From assembly GCA_037903475.1 (NCBI GenBank), contig JBAJFG010000076.1, positions 62,001-126,000 on the forward strand: a stretch of 64,000 nt of DNA. The letters are read 5' to 3'. Of this stretch, positions 1 through 12,859 are shown piece by piece; position 1 is the stretch's first letter; each line of letters begins with the position of its first letter. Under the pieces are notes generated by a model, which was not told where the DNA came from, searched no databases, and worked only from the letters and a program-made list of their open reading frames with translations. The DNA is from Ancylostoma caninum. Taxonomy: Eukaryota; Nematoda; Chromadorea; Rhabditida; Ancylostomatidae. The position numbers were made by a program, and so were the translations under genes.

Positions 1-3000
1 ACGCTCATGAATTTCTGGCAAAAACTCTGGAAATTCTTGAGAAGGAGGCTTTACGCAAGAAACGAACCACACTGCAGAACAACGAAATGACTAAAAGTCC
101 TCATACTGAGGTGAGCAGCTTTTTGTCCACTTTCATTCCACTGAATCCACTGTATATATTGTTCTAGCAGTCCACTTCCTCAGCTTCATCAAGTAGGAAT
201 CCAGCCGGAGTCTTTCAACACAAAATTAGGGATAGGTGCGCACCTTATTGGGAAATTTTATGTATTTTTTTATTTGGTAATTCTGTCTACTCTAGGTTTG
301 GTTGTGAACGTTGTGCACGTGCCAGCGAGATGACAAATGATGCAATTGATCTTACTGTAACCGTCAGGTATTGCTAGGCTGAACAAGCTTTTAACTCATA
401 CTGGTTGTGTTTCATCGTACTTTTCTTTATTTGATTTTAATTCTAGCGCCGGAGATTCTATCCAGAAAATGATTGAGAATGCTTTGGCACGTGAAGAAAT
501 TGAATATAAGTGTGATCATTGCGGAACTGGTGCTGGGTTTATCAGCCGTGCTTTCGCTACTCTGCCACAGTAAGTATTAGTAGATTTCTTCTTTGTTCTG
601 CTTGTCTTAGTTTGCTGCTGTCCTGTGTTACTCCCTTTATCTTTTTTTTCACCATTTTCCAAAATCAGACTGTATTTGTAATACGTCTTTGTGATCGGTC
701 GCCCGAGTTTTTGATTTAATAAAAAAAAAGTAATTTTAAGGATATAGTACTTAGTCCATAATTTAGTTCTTTTCACTCTCCTTCATCTCCTTGTTCCAAC
801 TTTAAGGTGTCTACTTCAATTCTTCAATTTTCTGCCTATTCCTTACCTATTAGATTTCTTCAAGTTTCTTGCCGAGTATTCCATAATGTTATAGGTCATT
901 GATAGTTGTGGTCAAACGTTACCGCTTTGGAGAGGCTGGTGGCAGCAAGGTTGAAGAAAGAATAGGAGTCAGCAGAGAGCTGTTTTTGAAAGATCTCTTC
1001 GTTGACTCGGAGGTTAAGAAACAAGAAGGCGTCGCAAGACGGAGGTACTATCGACGTTTCAAAATGAACTACTTTGCGACTAATTACTTGATTTAATGTC
1101 TGGAAATTTACAGCTTGTCGCGATCAGTCGAGCCCTTCATTGGTGATCCTAGAGAAGATGGGCGGTCAGATGATAGTGGCGTGATTTCTGAAGCTGAGAG
1201 TGTCAGTGTTACGGAGGAGCGGACACAAAACTCTCGGACATGCGGGAGTTCTGTCGTAGCAAATGCTTCCGTGGTTATGATGGACTACGAACCAGCTCAA
1301 GAATACGTCTTCGAGTCTTCTCAAGGTTCCGATGCCATGGAGACTTGCGAAAGTGCAAGGAGCACTGCGGAATCGGTACTCATCCTACTGTTATCGATGT
1401 ATTCTGCACTAATGCCTTTTTCTACAGCATATAACGATTGATAAGCATGCCTCCGCGGATTGCTCGTTGACAGCCGTAGAGAAACCACGCACTCCTATTT
1501 CCACAAAGGGGTCTACCTCCAGTCATGCAGAATCAGGAGATCAGCCATACGGGCTATCGCGTCTGGCGCTTTCACCTTTGAAAATGAATAGGACGGCCAG
1601 CGCCAAGGAAGACAAGGTCTGATGATTCTTTTTTTTTCGAGACTTTCCTTTTGCATCGTCTTCACTGCTGAAGCAATCTACCATCAAACCGTAGAATATT
1701 TGTTTTTCTTTTGATAGAGATCTACACTAAAACGGTTCTCTACTAACATTTCTATGTATGTTTGACCCTAATAATGAAAGCTCTTTTTCTTTCTATGCTT
1801 TTGAAGGGTCAAGGATAACTGCACCTCAAGAGTGGCTGAAGTTGTTGCTGTGTGTAATTATTTTAAGAAGAAAAATTGACTTCGTCTGAAAAATGAATAG
1901 GCCTAAGCATTTCGGCCAAACACCGCAAAGTACACCACCCCATCGTTTTCGGGAATTACTGAGTTACTAGTGGACGTCATACAAAACTATGTGGCGTTCT
2001 TGATAAAGCCGGCGAAATTCCTTTGCCTTGCCTTGATCGGGTAGGCAGAACCTTGCCATTCTGCCTTCCCGATCATCTATTCATTCATTTATTTATTTGG
2101 ATGCCGATGTGCTTTATAAGAAATGAAATTTGGAAAAAAAAAACAGCGATTGACCAACATCGGTATCATAACCAGGCTCCTCCTACTGCTAATCGAATTT
2201 TCTTTTAAGCTAAGCGATTCGTTCGCATCCCCAAGAAAGCTAATGGTTGTGGAAAGTATGGACATGGACACTAGTGCAGCGACTTCCTCTAGTGAATGCG
2301 TTGTTAGTTTGTTTTATTCGTTTGTTTTCTTTAAGTATCAGGGGGCTTTCAGCCGATCATTTGCACGTATCTGATTTCCTGTACATTTACAGCTTGAAGA
2401 TCCAGAAAAAGAAAACGCCCTGTTCAATCCGTTGAAGCTTACCCCGGAAGTGGAAGGTACAGTTATCAAGCAGAGTGGTGGTTATCTGAAGGAAACAACA
2501 CCAGATGTTGAGGTTTGCGCTCTCATGCAAGTGTAGTAATGTATTCTAGTCAATGTAAATTTGATTTTTAGAGTGCTCGCAGTGGCGGTAGCTCTACGGC
2601 TTCTCGTGAAATCGCCGATATTCCTAACGTTGGTTTCTTCATTGGCTTTCTCTCATTGGCTCAGTTGTTAAAAAGTCGCACAAAGCTTTATATTAGGATA
2701 CTGGGTCTGCATCTACTCAGTCGGACGATAATGTCTTAGAGAAGGATGTGAACTCTTTGAAGCTGACGGATACTACAGATGTGCCGAGTAAGCGTGCGCG
2801 TTTGGAAAACAATATCGATGCAGGGATAACGGTAAGCTTTGCGCAGTGGTTGCTTCTTGCTGATTTCTTCAGAAAGCCAACTGTGGACATTAAATAAGAG
2901 GCTTCAAAAGCTACAAAAAACGGGTTGAAAGATGTAAATGATAGCTGAAACTAGCATTTTTCTCATGTTTAATCGTCTCCTAGTCATCCATTGATGTTTA

Positions 3001-5274
3001 AAATTTGAGCACAGAATTCCCTTGCCCATATAAACATTGACAAGCTCTGCTCACTACTATTTAAGCTGTTCTGCGGTTTCTGTCGAGCTGTGTTTTTTTT
3101 TTTCAGAAATGTTCCACTTTTGAAGGATGGTTCCCCGATATTTCAGGAACTAATGAACACCACTCCGCCCTTAGCATCGAATGAGCCGAGTACTTCATAC
3201 GCTCGTCAAGTAACAGAGCCTTTGAGGCCGTCATCACGTACTCCAAAATACAAACAACCGCCTACAACCCCACTATTCGAGCAAATTTCGGTTGTTGGAG
3301 AAGTCGAGGTACGTAGATTACCCGCATTACAATCTTCATTTCGTTAGTTGTTGACGTGTCATCTCTTCTGTTCGTAGCATAAGAGTGCAATTATGAGACA
3401 TTACTAGTTGCTCGATGCTTGCACCTTTTAAGGAAAAGGTCACACTGATGTTCCGGCCAGTGGTCGAAGAGCGCCAAAGACTTTGGTGTCAGCGATTCGG
3501 TTTCAAATACATTGGCTCACCAGAGTGCGTAATGTTGTTTTTTTTTTCTGTGTGGTTTGGAATAGTAGTGGGAATGGGGAGGGCATTACAGTTTGTTACA
3601 TGCCTTCATTACTTTTGTTGCGCATTTTCGTTTTCCACATTTTCAATTGTGGTTACGTTCAGACGTCGCAGAAAGATTTTCGGTCGTGAAATTGAGTTTT
3701 CATTGCGAGATATGCCGCAAAGTTGTGAAGTCCGCGGCGATGGCAATTGCCTGTTCCGTACACTCAGTTGGTGGATAACAGGCGGTAGTGAGAAAGAGTA
3801 TTTCCGCTTGCGAGAAAAGGTTGGTTAGAATTATTTCCTATTTTTACTAGTCTTCATCGCAACTGTTTAGCTCATCTCTTTTATGGCAAAATATAGAGCG
3901 AACTTTAGCAGCTTGTTACTAAGCCAACAAGATATGGACACTCATTTAGAGTGAGTTTTATTGTTTGAATTATTTAAACGCTATATCGCTCTGAAATTTA
4001 TTCTGTACTCTTCAGAAGAATGTCGGAGGATGGAGAATGGGGGACGCAAGTGGAGTTGGCTGCAGCTGCTTGTTGGCTGGGTGTGAACATCTATACATTT
4101 CTGGAGGGAAAATGGCTCCGCTACAGGCCTCTTTTCCGTTGGAGCGTTGATGGAACTCCACCAGTCAGTGAGTGGCTTTCTTATACATTTTTAAAATTAT
4201 TCTATCAGGAAGTTCGAGTGACTGAAGGATGTACAGAGCCAGTAGCCAAGGAAAATGGAGCCACTGCAGAATTTTTTAAATGACGATTTTAGAGTTTCTC
4301 TTGCTGGTTTCTTTGTAGTCGTTGTTTTTAGCCATATCACGGGATGAGTGTAACGATGACAGTGGAGCCATCTTCATATGTAACGCTAGCGGTTGTCATT
4401 TCCAGCCAGCTGTTAGCGTTGAACCTCACTATGTAAATTCTTTTCTTTTTTTTGCTTACGAACTTTTTTTTACAATAACCAGTCATCATTTTTCAGACTA
4501 GACGTAGTTTGCGACCACGTAGAGAACGGGAGTTTGTGAAGGTATTACTACTAACTCGTTCAATATTTCATACTGTTTTCTACATGGTTTTCTTTGCTTA
4601 GGAGGCTTCACCAGTGCGTGGCACACCTGAACCACCATATGTGTTCAATGCCGCGGACGGCCCCGTTTACTCCTTATCGGCAGTAATCTGTCATCATGGG
4701 GACTCTCTCTTAACTGGTTTGTTCTTGAAACGTATTTGAATATTGAGAAACGATCCCTTTATAGCGAAGTGATCCAAATAGTGTACCTTTTGAGTGAGAA
4801 TACCGTACCGTGCCATACATATATTTGTTTATGCGAGGTTGGTTATTAACGATGTCTTGAACACGTAAATCTTCAGGACATTTAGGACACTATTCCACCT
4901 TTTCTTTGGATGCTACTCGTCGCGAGTGGCTCGACTGCAATGATCATATAATCACAAAGGTGAATATTTGTTGATTTCCTTCACTGTAGCTCCTCGGGTA
5001 TGGTGCGTTACATCCGGAAGGGGCGGTGCCGCCAAGCTCCGCGAATGGGCAATCTATTCAACCGGCCAATCACAGAGCTCGGCCACATCACCCCCTGCAT
5101 ACTACGCTCCTACGCTCAACGCGCAACTTCTCAGTTTTTTTTTTCACTTTAAATTTGCTGTTATATATCCATGTCACATTTCAGGTGTCCGAAGTTGAAG
5201 TGATCGATAATTCGTCTTCATCTGGCTATATATTCATATACAATCGAGTTGAAGATCCACTCCACAGACTGTGA
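1..5274 (+). CDS. USP deubiquitinase with an internal OTU domain (DUO-type), 5' truncated by the window
   Basis: Cysteine protease expected to remove ubiquitin. Exons: 1-110, 168-235, 296-367, 447-569, 895-1044, 1114-1375, 1428-1616, 2393-2512, 2572-2628, 2697-2831, 3147-3308, 3433-3524, 3663-3819, 3871-3950, 4016-4163, 4319-4432, 4497-4541, 4602-4716, 4877-4959, 5185-5274. Every junction keeps phase, giving 789 visible residues. USP signs in order: the DAHEFL-type box at the left edge; Zn-finger pairs CERC (exon 3) and CDHC (exon 4); a KRY strand (exon 5); then, after a long insert, YSLSAVICHHGDS and GHYSTF with the catalytic His (exons 18-19), REWLDCND, and GYIFIYN (exon 20). The insert (exons 6-17) starts with a Ser/Thr-rich linker. 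It then carries an OTU protease: GDGNCLFR with the catalytic Cys near 3748, and EPHY with its His near 4427. The USP Cys box lies upstream, outside the window. C. elegans has genes of this architecture (duo class); which one is orthologous is open. Inference: both active sites look intact. Confidence 0.85.
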
Positions 5275-5914
5275 CCTTTCATTCGATACTCGGTGCTTAA
5301 ACAGCAGGATATTCGTGTGATTTCAGAGTAGTTGAACTCCATTCAATCGGTTTGTAAAGTCGAACAGTGCAGTTGTTTCTAGGAATTGTGAACGGACTCA
5401 TGCTAGGTTGTTTTGTGCAATGTATTCCTCGTGTTCTCACTATTGCTTCCGTTTTTTCTTCGTGTATATATAATTGTTGTCATTGCCTATGTCGTTTGCG
5501 CTCCTCCATTTGCATGCCCTGTGTTGATCCAGTGAATCTCGGTCTCTGTTCCTGTACTCTCTCCCAGTTGACTTGTACCCATCAGTCCGCTGAGTTGGGC
5601 ATTGCCTGCCAGAATGTACTAGTATCTCGTATGTCGATTGGTGAACCCTACCTCGTCATTTACTAGCCATTCGACGCTCTGCATACCTTTTCTTTGGTCT
5701 CTCTTGTTTTGCTTTGGTATTTACATTCTTTGGTAGTTAAAAAGCATTTTACATGAGTTTAGAGAGTTTTGTTGCAGATAAACCTATTTTAATGTCAGTC
5801 GTGATGTTATGTATATTCCAGCATTTTATGGTTTTGGTATCACATGTCATTGGGCTATCTAATATTGTAAAGCAGTAATCTCCCAACAAGTTATTTTGTA
5901 TTTGTCTCCTTCAG
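5275..5914. other. spacer between the deubiquitinase gene and the next + strand gene
   Basis: T-rich sequence without splice-supported coding exons. It should hold the 3' UTR of the upstream gene and the promoter or trans-splice region of the downstream one. A 99-codon open frame at 5367-5666 shows no recognisable domain and I take it as chance. Confidence 0.4.
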
Positions 5915-8900
5915 ATGTCGAAAAATACGAATTCAGAAAGGAAGAGGAGGCGGTTCGAAGTAGAGTGGGAAGGTGTGCATGACGGTGAGTTGGTTAGGAT
6001 CCTGCTCGCTTGTTAATTTAATAGGTAGGTAAAGCAGAAAGGAAGCGATGGTTCTTTTCATTTCGAACTTTTCATTATTCGAAAGAAACCGAATGAAACT
6101 AGAAGGTTCAGATTTGGTTGCGTTCTGAGACTATTGGAGGTGGAACGAACGAACGCAGATGTCCTTATTAGCGCTAACGACAATTGCGACGAAAACAGTT
6201 ATGCTGGAAACTGAATTATTCGTAGTTGTGAAAGCGCTAAAAATAAGAACGACGCTTTTGATGACAAGCTGACGCAAGCACGCGATATAAAAGTAGTGTC
6301 GATAATTGTGTGCGAAGCATTGAAATTTGCAGTAGGACGCTAGATATAATTAAGTGCAAATTGAGAGCTTGACTAATCTATAGGGAGATTTTTACCTAAT
6401 GCATACCTGGCTCAAACGCTCGATTAAGTGATAAATAGGCCAGGTCGCGCCTATGATGCAACCCATACCCTGGTGCGACCGTTGTTTGCGACATGGTGCC
6501 TGCAGATTCACAGCACTTACTGTGGATTCCACTCCTAGCTGGAAAGCCGGGTTGACCTGTCTCCATGAAAATCTTTCGCGAAACAATGCGTTCCACACAT
6601 GTTTGACGCTCCTGGTAGAAATTACCCTCCCTCATCTCAAAAAATGACGAATGTAGATGTGGTTTCTAGGAGTGCTACAAAGATTTAATATAGAAGAACC
6701 AATTTTTAGCGTGCAAATCTGACGCCATCACCAATAAAATTGCAGCTCTAACTTAACTTTCAGTCTCAGTGCTTCATCAAAAATAGTCGCTGTAAGAACG
6801 TAGTCAGCAAGAAGGTCTAATCTCATTCGCACAGTTCCTAGTGGATCTTTGACAACCGTGATGGTGGCTCAGAAGGACAGGTCTTATTATCCAAACGAAC
6901 GGAGTCTAATGTCTAAAGGGCCGAATTGCTGTGATTTTGCTTAGAACAGTTTGCTATAAGCTCCAATTATTAAAGGCAGCAGGAGCTGAAATCCTCGACT
7001 CCGAGCTGAGCTGTGGGTGATGAAGTACAGACTCAGCACATCATAAATGTGAAACGAACACAGACAATGATGGCTTACCTGCAGAGAAAATGGAACATTC
7101 GTCGCGAACACGCCTGGCCGTGTTCGTGCGCGGACGAGTTTTCCCCGGCGCAAAAGCCATTGCGGTGCGTGGTTTGGCGCAAAGGGAAAACGAAATGCAT
7201 TCAATTCACAGGGTCTCATGGCGGGACTCGGCCAAAACCACGCGACGCAATGGCTTTCGCGCCGGGGAAAACTCGTCCGCGCACAAACACGGCCAGGCGT
7301 GTTCGCGACGAATGTTCCATTTTCTCTGCAAGCAAGCCATCATTGTCTGTGTTCGTTTCACATTTATGATGTACTTCACCACCCGCAGCTCAGCTCAGAG
7401 TCGAGAATTTCAGCTCCTGCTGCTTTTAAGAAGGTTTCCTTTAAGAAGGTTTCCTTTAAGAAGAAACTATCCTAGTTCTGCGACAGAACACTTGGTTAAA
7501 ACAAAAAAAAAAATGGTTAGGGTTGATACTACCAACATTGGGGTTGTAGAATAGACGAATTCGGAGACCAGTTACCTTCTGACAGTGTAGTTTTTGGCAA
7601 AGTCAGAGCTACTCCAGTACATGCATTTTTTTTTGGATAAGCCCCCGAAATGGGTTCAGTTATAGGAAACTCCAAACGTACGCAGACAAGAGTCGAGACC
7701 GCGGCGCGGCTCTCTTGGGCAGAGACGCAGGCGCACACTATGCTGAGCTCCCGTGACTCTGCCCAAGAGAGCCCGCGGTCTCGACTTGCCTACGTACGTT
7801 TGGAGTTCTATGTATGTCAATTGCAAAATTTCCATGTTGTTGCGGTTCTCCGCGACAGTGCAGTTGTGACGAAAATTTTATATTTGAAGATCTGCGGACA
7901 CGTGTGCTAATGTCAGAGAACTATACGACGGCTCGTTATCGTATGCTACTCATATCAGCTATACGAAAAGACATCAGCGATGAGTTTAAGCAGGTAAATG
8001 TTGCTTATCTCACAAGCAAGAGGCGTATTCTCAAACTTAATCATTTAGCTCCTTGAATTGCAAATGAAAATCAAGTTCGGAGAGTACGATGATGCTATTA
8101 ACTACCTTAATGAAGTGTAAGAAGATTTCTTCTCATTTACCATAGAGGAGTGATTAAATTGAGTTGTTCAGGATGCGTGATAATCGTGATTTCATTTACA
8201 AAGTGATAGAAATGGTTGCTGATGACTATACACAAAGAGGAGTGGAAAATATGGAAGGATTCGGATGTGAGCTTTTTTTTCTGAGAGAGAAATACATGAG
8301 CTAGAGATAAGCACACTAAATTGCACTCGCAGTCATTGGTGGTCTGGAGGGGATAGAGAATCTGTGCCAATTTATTGTGGAATATGGCTTGAAAATTTGT
8401 ATTGGCCTGCTTTTGACGTTTTCTCTAAATCCAATGTCCAATACACTTATTTTTTTTATTGATTTTTATCTATATATAATTTTCAAAAATCATACTGTAG
8501 ATGCAGGATGAGCAGGGGCTATCTATGGAATCTCAATTTTCTTCCCTCCTCCTTATGGGCCGCTTCTACCACTGCTTACACCCAGTTTCTATACAGTCCT
8601 CACAGCAATGTCTCTTGCTTTCTACTTTATTAGCTCTACAAATCAAGCAAGGGTGATTCTTGTGTTTGAGGTTTCTTTCAACACTACGAGTTAGACCAGG
8701 GTGTTGCATTGTTCAAAAAAGCAGCGGATGCTAATCCAAGCAAGGCTTGTCCGATGTTGCTGGCTTTCCTAGCAATGCGCCCTCAAGCGTTCAACGCTGT
8801 TTCTGTAAGTTGTTTCAGCATTTTTCCAAAGTTTATTTAGCTCCTTGAATTTATTTCTTTTCTAGGGGTATCTCATGGAAACCTTACGCAAATCAGTGGA

Positions 8901-11900
8901 ACCACCCCACGGCCTAGGTAGGTTTCTTGCATCTTCAATATCATACCTGAATAACTGAGTTACATCATGAACTTCATTCTTGAGCAATGAAAAGGAATGC
9001 GCTCACACATCTTCACTGCTCTCAGTTCATAGAAATGCTTGTTGTTCAGGTTATCCTTAAGGTTTCTGTGTAAATGGAACTTTTAAAGCGTTATATCATG
9101 CAAATGTGTCAGTCAGAGTATTATGACTCTGGTGATGTTATGGATAATTCATCTGGATTGCAGTTGCGTTTGGAAACTCTTTGCTGGGAATGAACTTTGG
9201 AAATCTAATGCCAGACGATATTCTCTTCGTATGTGATGCAATACTACGATCAGCATTTCGCGATTCACTTACCAACGTGCCGGGAGACAAGTATGTAGAT
9301 GAATTTTATGAGAGAACTTGGAATTCTTTTCCGGTAGGATTGCACGGAATCAAATGTAGCATTGAGAACACCAGCTTCTCGAGATCCATTCCATGTGAAA
9401 ATGAAAAAAAAAACAATTCAAACAGGGAACGGGAGAGAGAAATCAGGCTGACGTCATATTGGGACTACCCCACTTCTCGGAGTCGTACTCCACAAGTTTT
9501 TGGGGTAGGGTCATTCATAGGCTGCCATGGAGGTCGAAGGTTATTCATATTTGTGGTAATTACATTGTAGACTAATAGTGACGTAATGAGAAAATGATGT
9601 TGGGGACGAAGCAAAAGGTTCTTAAAAAAGGAAACTAGATCGACTACAGCCCCAGTTTCGGGACTACCTAGTATTATGATCTTGGTCAGGCTTTCAGGAA
9701 CAAACTATGATAAAAATTTGGGCCCACCTACTTATATTTGTAGCATATTTTTTTTCAGCAAGGACACCAGAAAAAAGTGCGATCGGAACGCTAACAAGTT
9801 CATCAGCCTCACTTACCCTTTCTTTGCGGCAGTCAGTGCTAAACTCGGTCTTCCGATATTTGGAACAAAGTGAGATACTAATTTCCACTCGAAAGTTCTG
9901 GTTTTCATCCTAAATTGTGCGATGATCCAGGGTTGAACGGTCAGGTGTGCTGCTCGAGAAGTTGGTAACAAGTCTACCAGACAAATGGTCACCACCTGTG
10001 ACACGAGTGGTCGCATATGCGTTATGTATTGCGAGATTAAAGATGCCATCGCTTACATTTAGTAGGTCTCGATATTTCTTAGATCTAAGGCAGGTAGTAT
10101 TGTCCAAGTATTCTCATTTGAAGATTCGTTTTTGACCCTATGGCTGCCGTCGTTCAAAGCAACTCGTCATAAAGAGCTGAAATTGGAGTTTGAGCATAGC
10201 AAAAGTGTGAGTCTTCTTACAATGCGTGATTAGTGTGCCCAAACCCAATTTGGAAACAAAAAACAACCCTTGCTATGTGTTTTCAATTCAGTTCATGGGC
10301 AATGGAGTCTTGAATAATATCGCGACCTTATGCGCCAAACTGTCGCCATCTTCACCAGAGTTTCAGCAATGCTCCAGCGTGGCAGGTGCATTCTAGTTTA
10401 CGACGAAAACCACTCGCCTTAAAAGCTTGAGCCTTTTTGAACCAGATATTATTTCATCTTTGTCTCCTTCTATTTGAGGAGAAATCGAAACTTCACACCT
10501 GATCTCACTTGCTTACCTCTACACCCGTCAGTACAAAAAATGCGTTGAATTCATCACATCGGTGGGTTTGTTGTAAAAGATAAGTAGCTTTTCTTCGCTA
10601 CGCTTTTCAATCCTCAATTCCAGGACCAAGGCAGAGATACAGAAGGCAAGCCTCATCTTCTTGCAACAAAATTCGCAGCACATTTTCAGGTATTTGTTAT
10701 GAAGTTATAATAGTGAACGTCTCTACGTTCATGTACACGGATGACGTTGACGTACCTAATGTTCTCATTTATTAGCCAACGATCTAGACGTATAGGCTGT
10801 TGATAAGGTAATAGAGGTTATAAATCTCATCGGAACTAACCCTGAAATGTCTATATGAGACAACGAACTGTTAAACTCTCAAGAATAGTTCCGTCAACTT
10901 TAGGAAGGACATATTCTATAGTCTTGTTGAGAATCTCACTGTTCCGTCAGACTCCGTGCTGGTTTCATTTTTGGCAAGGTTTTTCCCTTCTAAATCCAGC
11001 CCTATTTAGCTCGGCAATGTTAGAGACATTCTACAGTCGGCATTAGAGCTCCTGCCGGTGATCCTCAGGAACGAATGGTACTCACCAGATTCAACAGTAG
11101 CCGACGGCGGAGCGGCGATGGAGGTATTTCAATTTTCCCCCAGTAAATTCGTTCTTTGCTTTTCTGTTATCACATACAGTTAAGATGTGCTAGTTTTTTT
11201 GAGGTTATCTTACGATTTTTTCGAGCGGTTTGGTGAGAAGTACTTACCAGTTTTACCTTGATGACGGTTGCGCACAGTTACATATTAATTATCGTCTGTT
11301 TTTGTTTCCAGACACCTTTTTGGTTTATTCGACAGTCGGCTGCTGGACATTGGCTTGCTAGCCTACTGTTACGGTCCCTTCGACCCTTGGTAAAAGAAAC
11401 AAGCGAGGATGTACTGTTATCCACAGTGATGGTGCTCTCTCAAGTAGACTTTGCTACCGTTGCATTTCCAGCTTTCAACGAGGCAATTTCCATTGCAGAA
11501 AGCAAGGTACGTAGGTTTCTTCCACCGAACTATTAGGAAAGGTCACCCCTCTTCACGAGGGTTAAATTAAAAAAAAACTCTTTCAGGAATCTTTTAAATG
11601 TGTTGGCATCCTTGATTTCGCCTCTGATCCGGCTGTCATCGACCGATTAGCATTTTTGGCAACATCACGTCCAGAATGTTTCCTTTTGGAAGTCAATGAA
11701 GAGTAGGTAGTTATACAATAAATGTATATAATTGCCACTTTGGAGGGATCGATTGTTCCTTCATATGCTTAGATTATCTAATCTAGGCTGAGGATTTAAA
11801 AAGGGCCTACAAAAGCAAAGTTAAGTCAATAAAAGAAAATCACGCATAAATGACGTAAAATCTCGGAATTAAAAAATGTCGCTTAAATTCTGCCTAGTGA

Positions 11901-12583
11901 GCTATTTCAGCTCCAATCATGGAAGTCATTCTCATTTTGCATCGTAACACTGTTTAGGAGTGCAGTTAACACGGCACCATACAGAATCTCCTAAGACCCC
12001 GACTGTAAGTGAACATGAAATTGGAAGAAAAAGGTCAATTTTGGCAAGACTACAGGACTGAAAAAATGTTTGCAGTCGCGATGATCATGTACTAGCTATA
12101 GTAATCATACAGAAACTGATTACGGGGCAAAATTCGTATGGCTATCTCATCGCCCATCAAGTATCCCCTTTAGGCGCAGTTTGTTCCTTTGATTTTTAGG
12201 AAAGAAGTAGCAAAATAATGACAGTTAACTTTTGAAATGATCATGTTGAATTTGCAAATTTACTCTTAATTTGTCGCTCGTTTTTACTTTATGGGTTAGT
12301 CGGATTAGTCGGATTTCTGCATTGATTCTTTATTCATCAGATATTCCGCGGACCTTTTTCAAATTCGTTATCCAACAACTCTAGTGAACAATTTGATCTT
12401 GCTCATCTAGTAAATAAGGTAGCATGGATCGCTAATTTTGGCAATTTCAGCGCAGAAGTGAAGCTCCAGAATACGATTGAGATGCGTCTGAAGACGGCTA
12501 GCGAAGTTGACAGGATTAAGTCTAGCTTACTATATCTCGAGAAATTTGGCAACGATCTTCTGAAGGATGTCGAAATTTCTTAG
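5915..12583 (+). CDS. ints-10: helical repeat protein, possible Integrator complex subunit 10
   Basis: Eighteen exons join in phase to 590 residues: 5915-5984, 7890-7993, 8049-8116, 8172-8266, 8333-8398, 8695-8804, 8866-8917, 9164-9290, 9763-9869, 9945-10061, 10124-10206, 10292-10385, 10479-10561, 10624-10689, 11037-11123, 11312-11506, 11587-11702, 12451-12583. The start ATG directly follows a TTCAG acceptor. The product is rich in helices, with a short basic N-terminus (ERKRRR). A TPR-like helix in exon 13 (SLAYLYTRQYKKCVEF) and the block in exons 16-17 (VMVLSQ, then FNEAISIAESK, then IDRLAFLA) resemble, from memory, the C-terminal part of human INTS10 in order and spacing. INTS10 is a non-catalytic Integrator subunit acting at RNA polymerase II genes. 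Human INTS10 is about 710 residues, so this protein is shorter. The gene model is firmer than the name. The exon 8/9 junction uses a CAGCAAG acceptor and is the least certain. AATAAA lies at 12722. Confidence 0.5.
6974..7425. mobile_element. MITE with ~200-bp inverted arms, TTAA target site
   Basis: The left arm (6974-7190) and right arm (7215-7425) are near-perfect reverse complements, so the 452 bp fold into one long hairpin. TTAA stands at both ends (6970-6973 and 7426-7429). The tips read AGGCAGCAGGAGC on the left and AAGCAGCAGGAGC read inward on the right. It lies in intron 1 of the gene at 5915. No transposase is encoded. Confidence 0.85.
7436..7465. repeat. short tandem repeat, 15-bp unit
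   Basis: Two full copies and a partial third of TTTAAGAAGGTTTCC directly follow the MITE ending at 7425. Confidence 0.7.
7660..7812. mobile_element. palindromic MITE, GGAAACTCCAAACG family, copy 1
   Basis: Inverted repeat starting GGAAACTCCAAACGTACGCA and ending with its reverse complement; the arms include a GTCGAGACCGCG block. About 150 bp, in intron 1 of the gene at 5915. The same family recurs at 25288, 43167 and 59423. Confidence 0.8.
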
Positions 12584-12721
12584 GAAAGTACTACCGAAGT
12601 TTATAGTGCCACTTACATGGATGAGCGCTCATTTTAACGAATTAGCGTGTTGGGTGAAACTTTGTTGCTTGTTTGTACTCTTGTCACTTTGTATTCTACA
12701 TTGCACGTTTGAAGATCTCAC

Positions 12722-12727
12722 AATAAA
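12722..12727 (+). terminator. polyadenylation signal AATAAA
   Basis: Canonical hexamer about 140 bp after the stop codon at 12583; the likely 3' end signal of the preceding gene. Confidence 0.6.
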
Positions 12728-12859
12728 TCCTCATATCTTCTTGAATTTCCGAATCGTTCTCTTTTTAGAAGTTTGCTTGTGGACAACTATGTTTTATTGG
12801 TTAAAAACATGTAGGGCCATAGTTTCTCGCGATATTGATACAGTAAACTCCAACTTGTG

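Noticed and set aside
2123..2374. Extra exon for the deubiquitinase (SPRKLMVVESMDMDTSAA)
   Set aside because: The flanking exons 1428-1616 and 2393-2512 already join in phase, and no good donor follows this piece.
3090..3146. Upstream extension of the exon at 3147 using the TTTCAG at 3106
   Set aside because: It shifts the frame into a stop; the second TTTCAG ending at 3146 keeps the frame.
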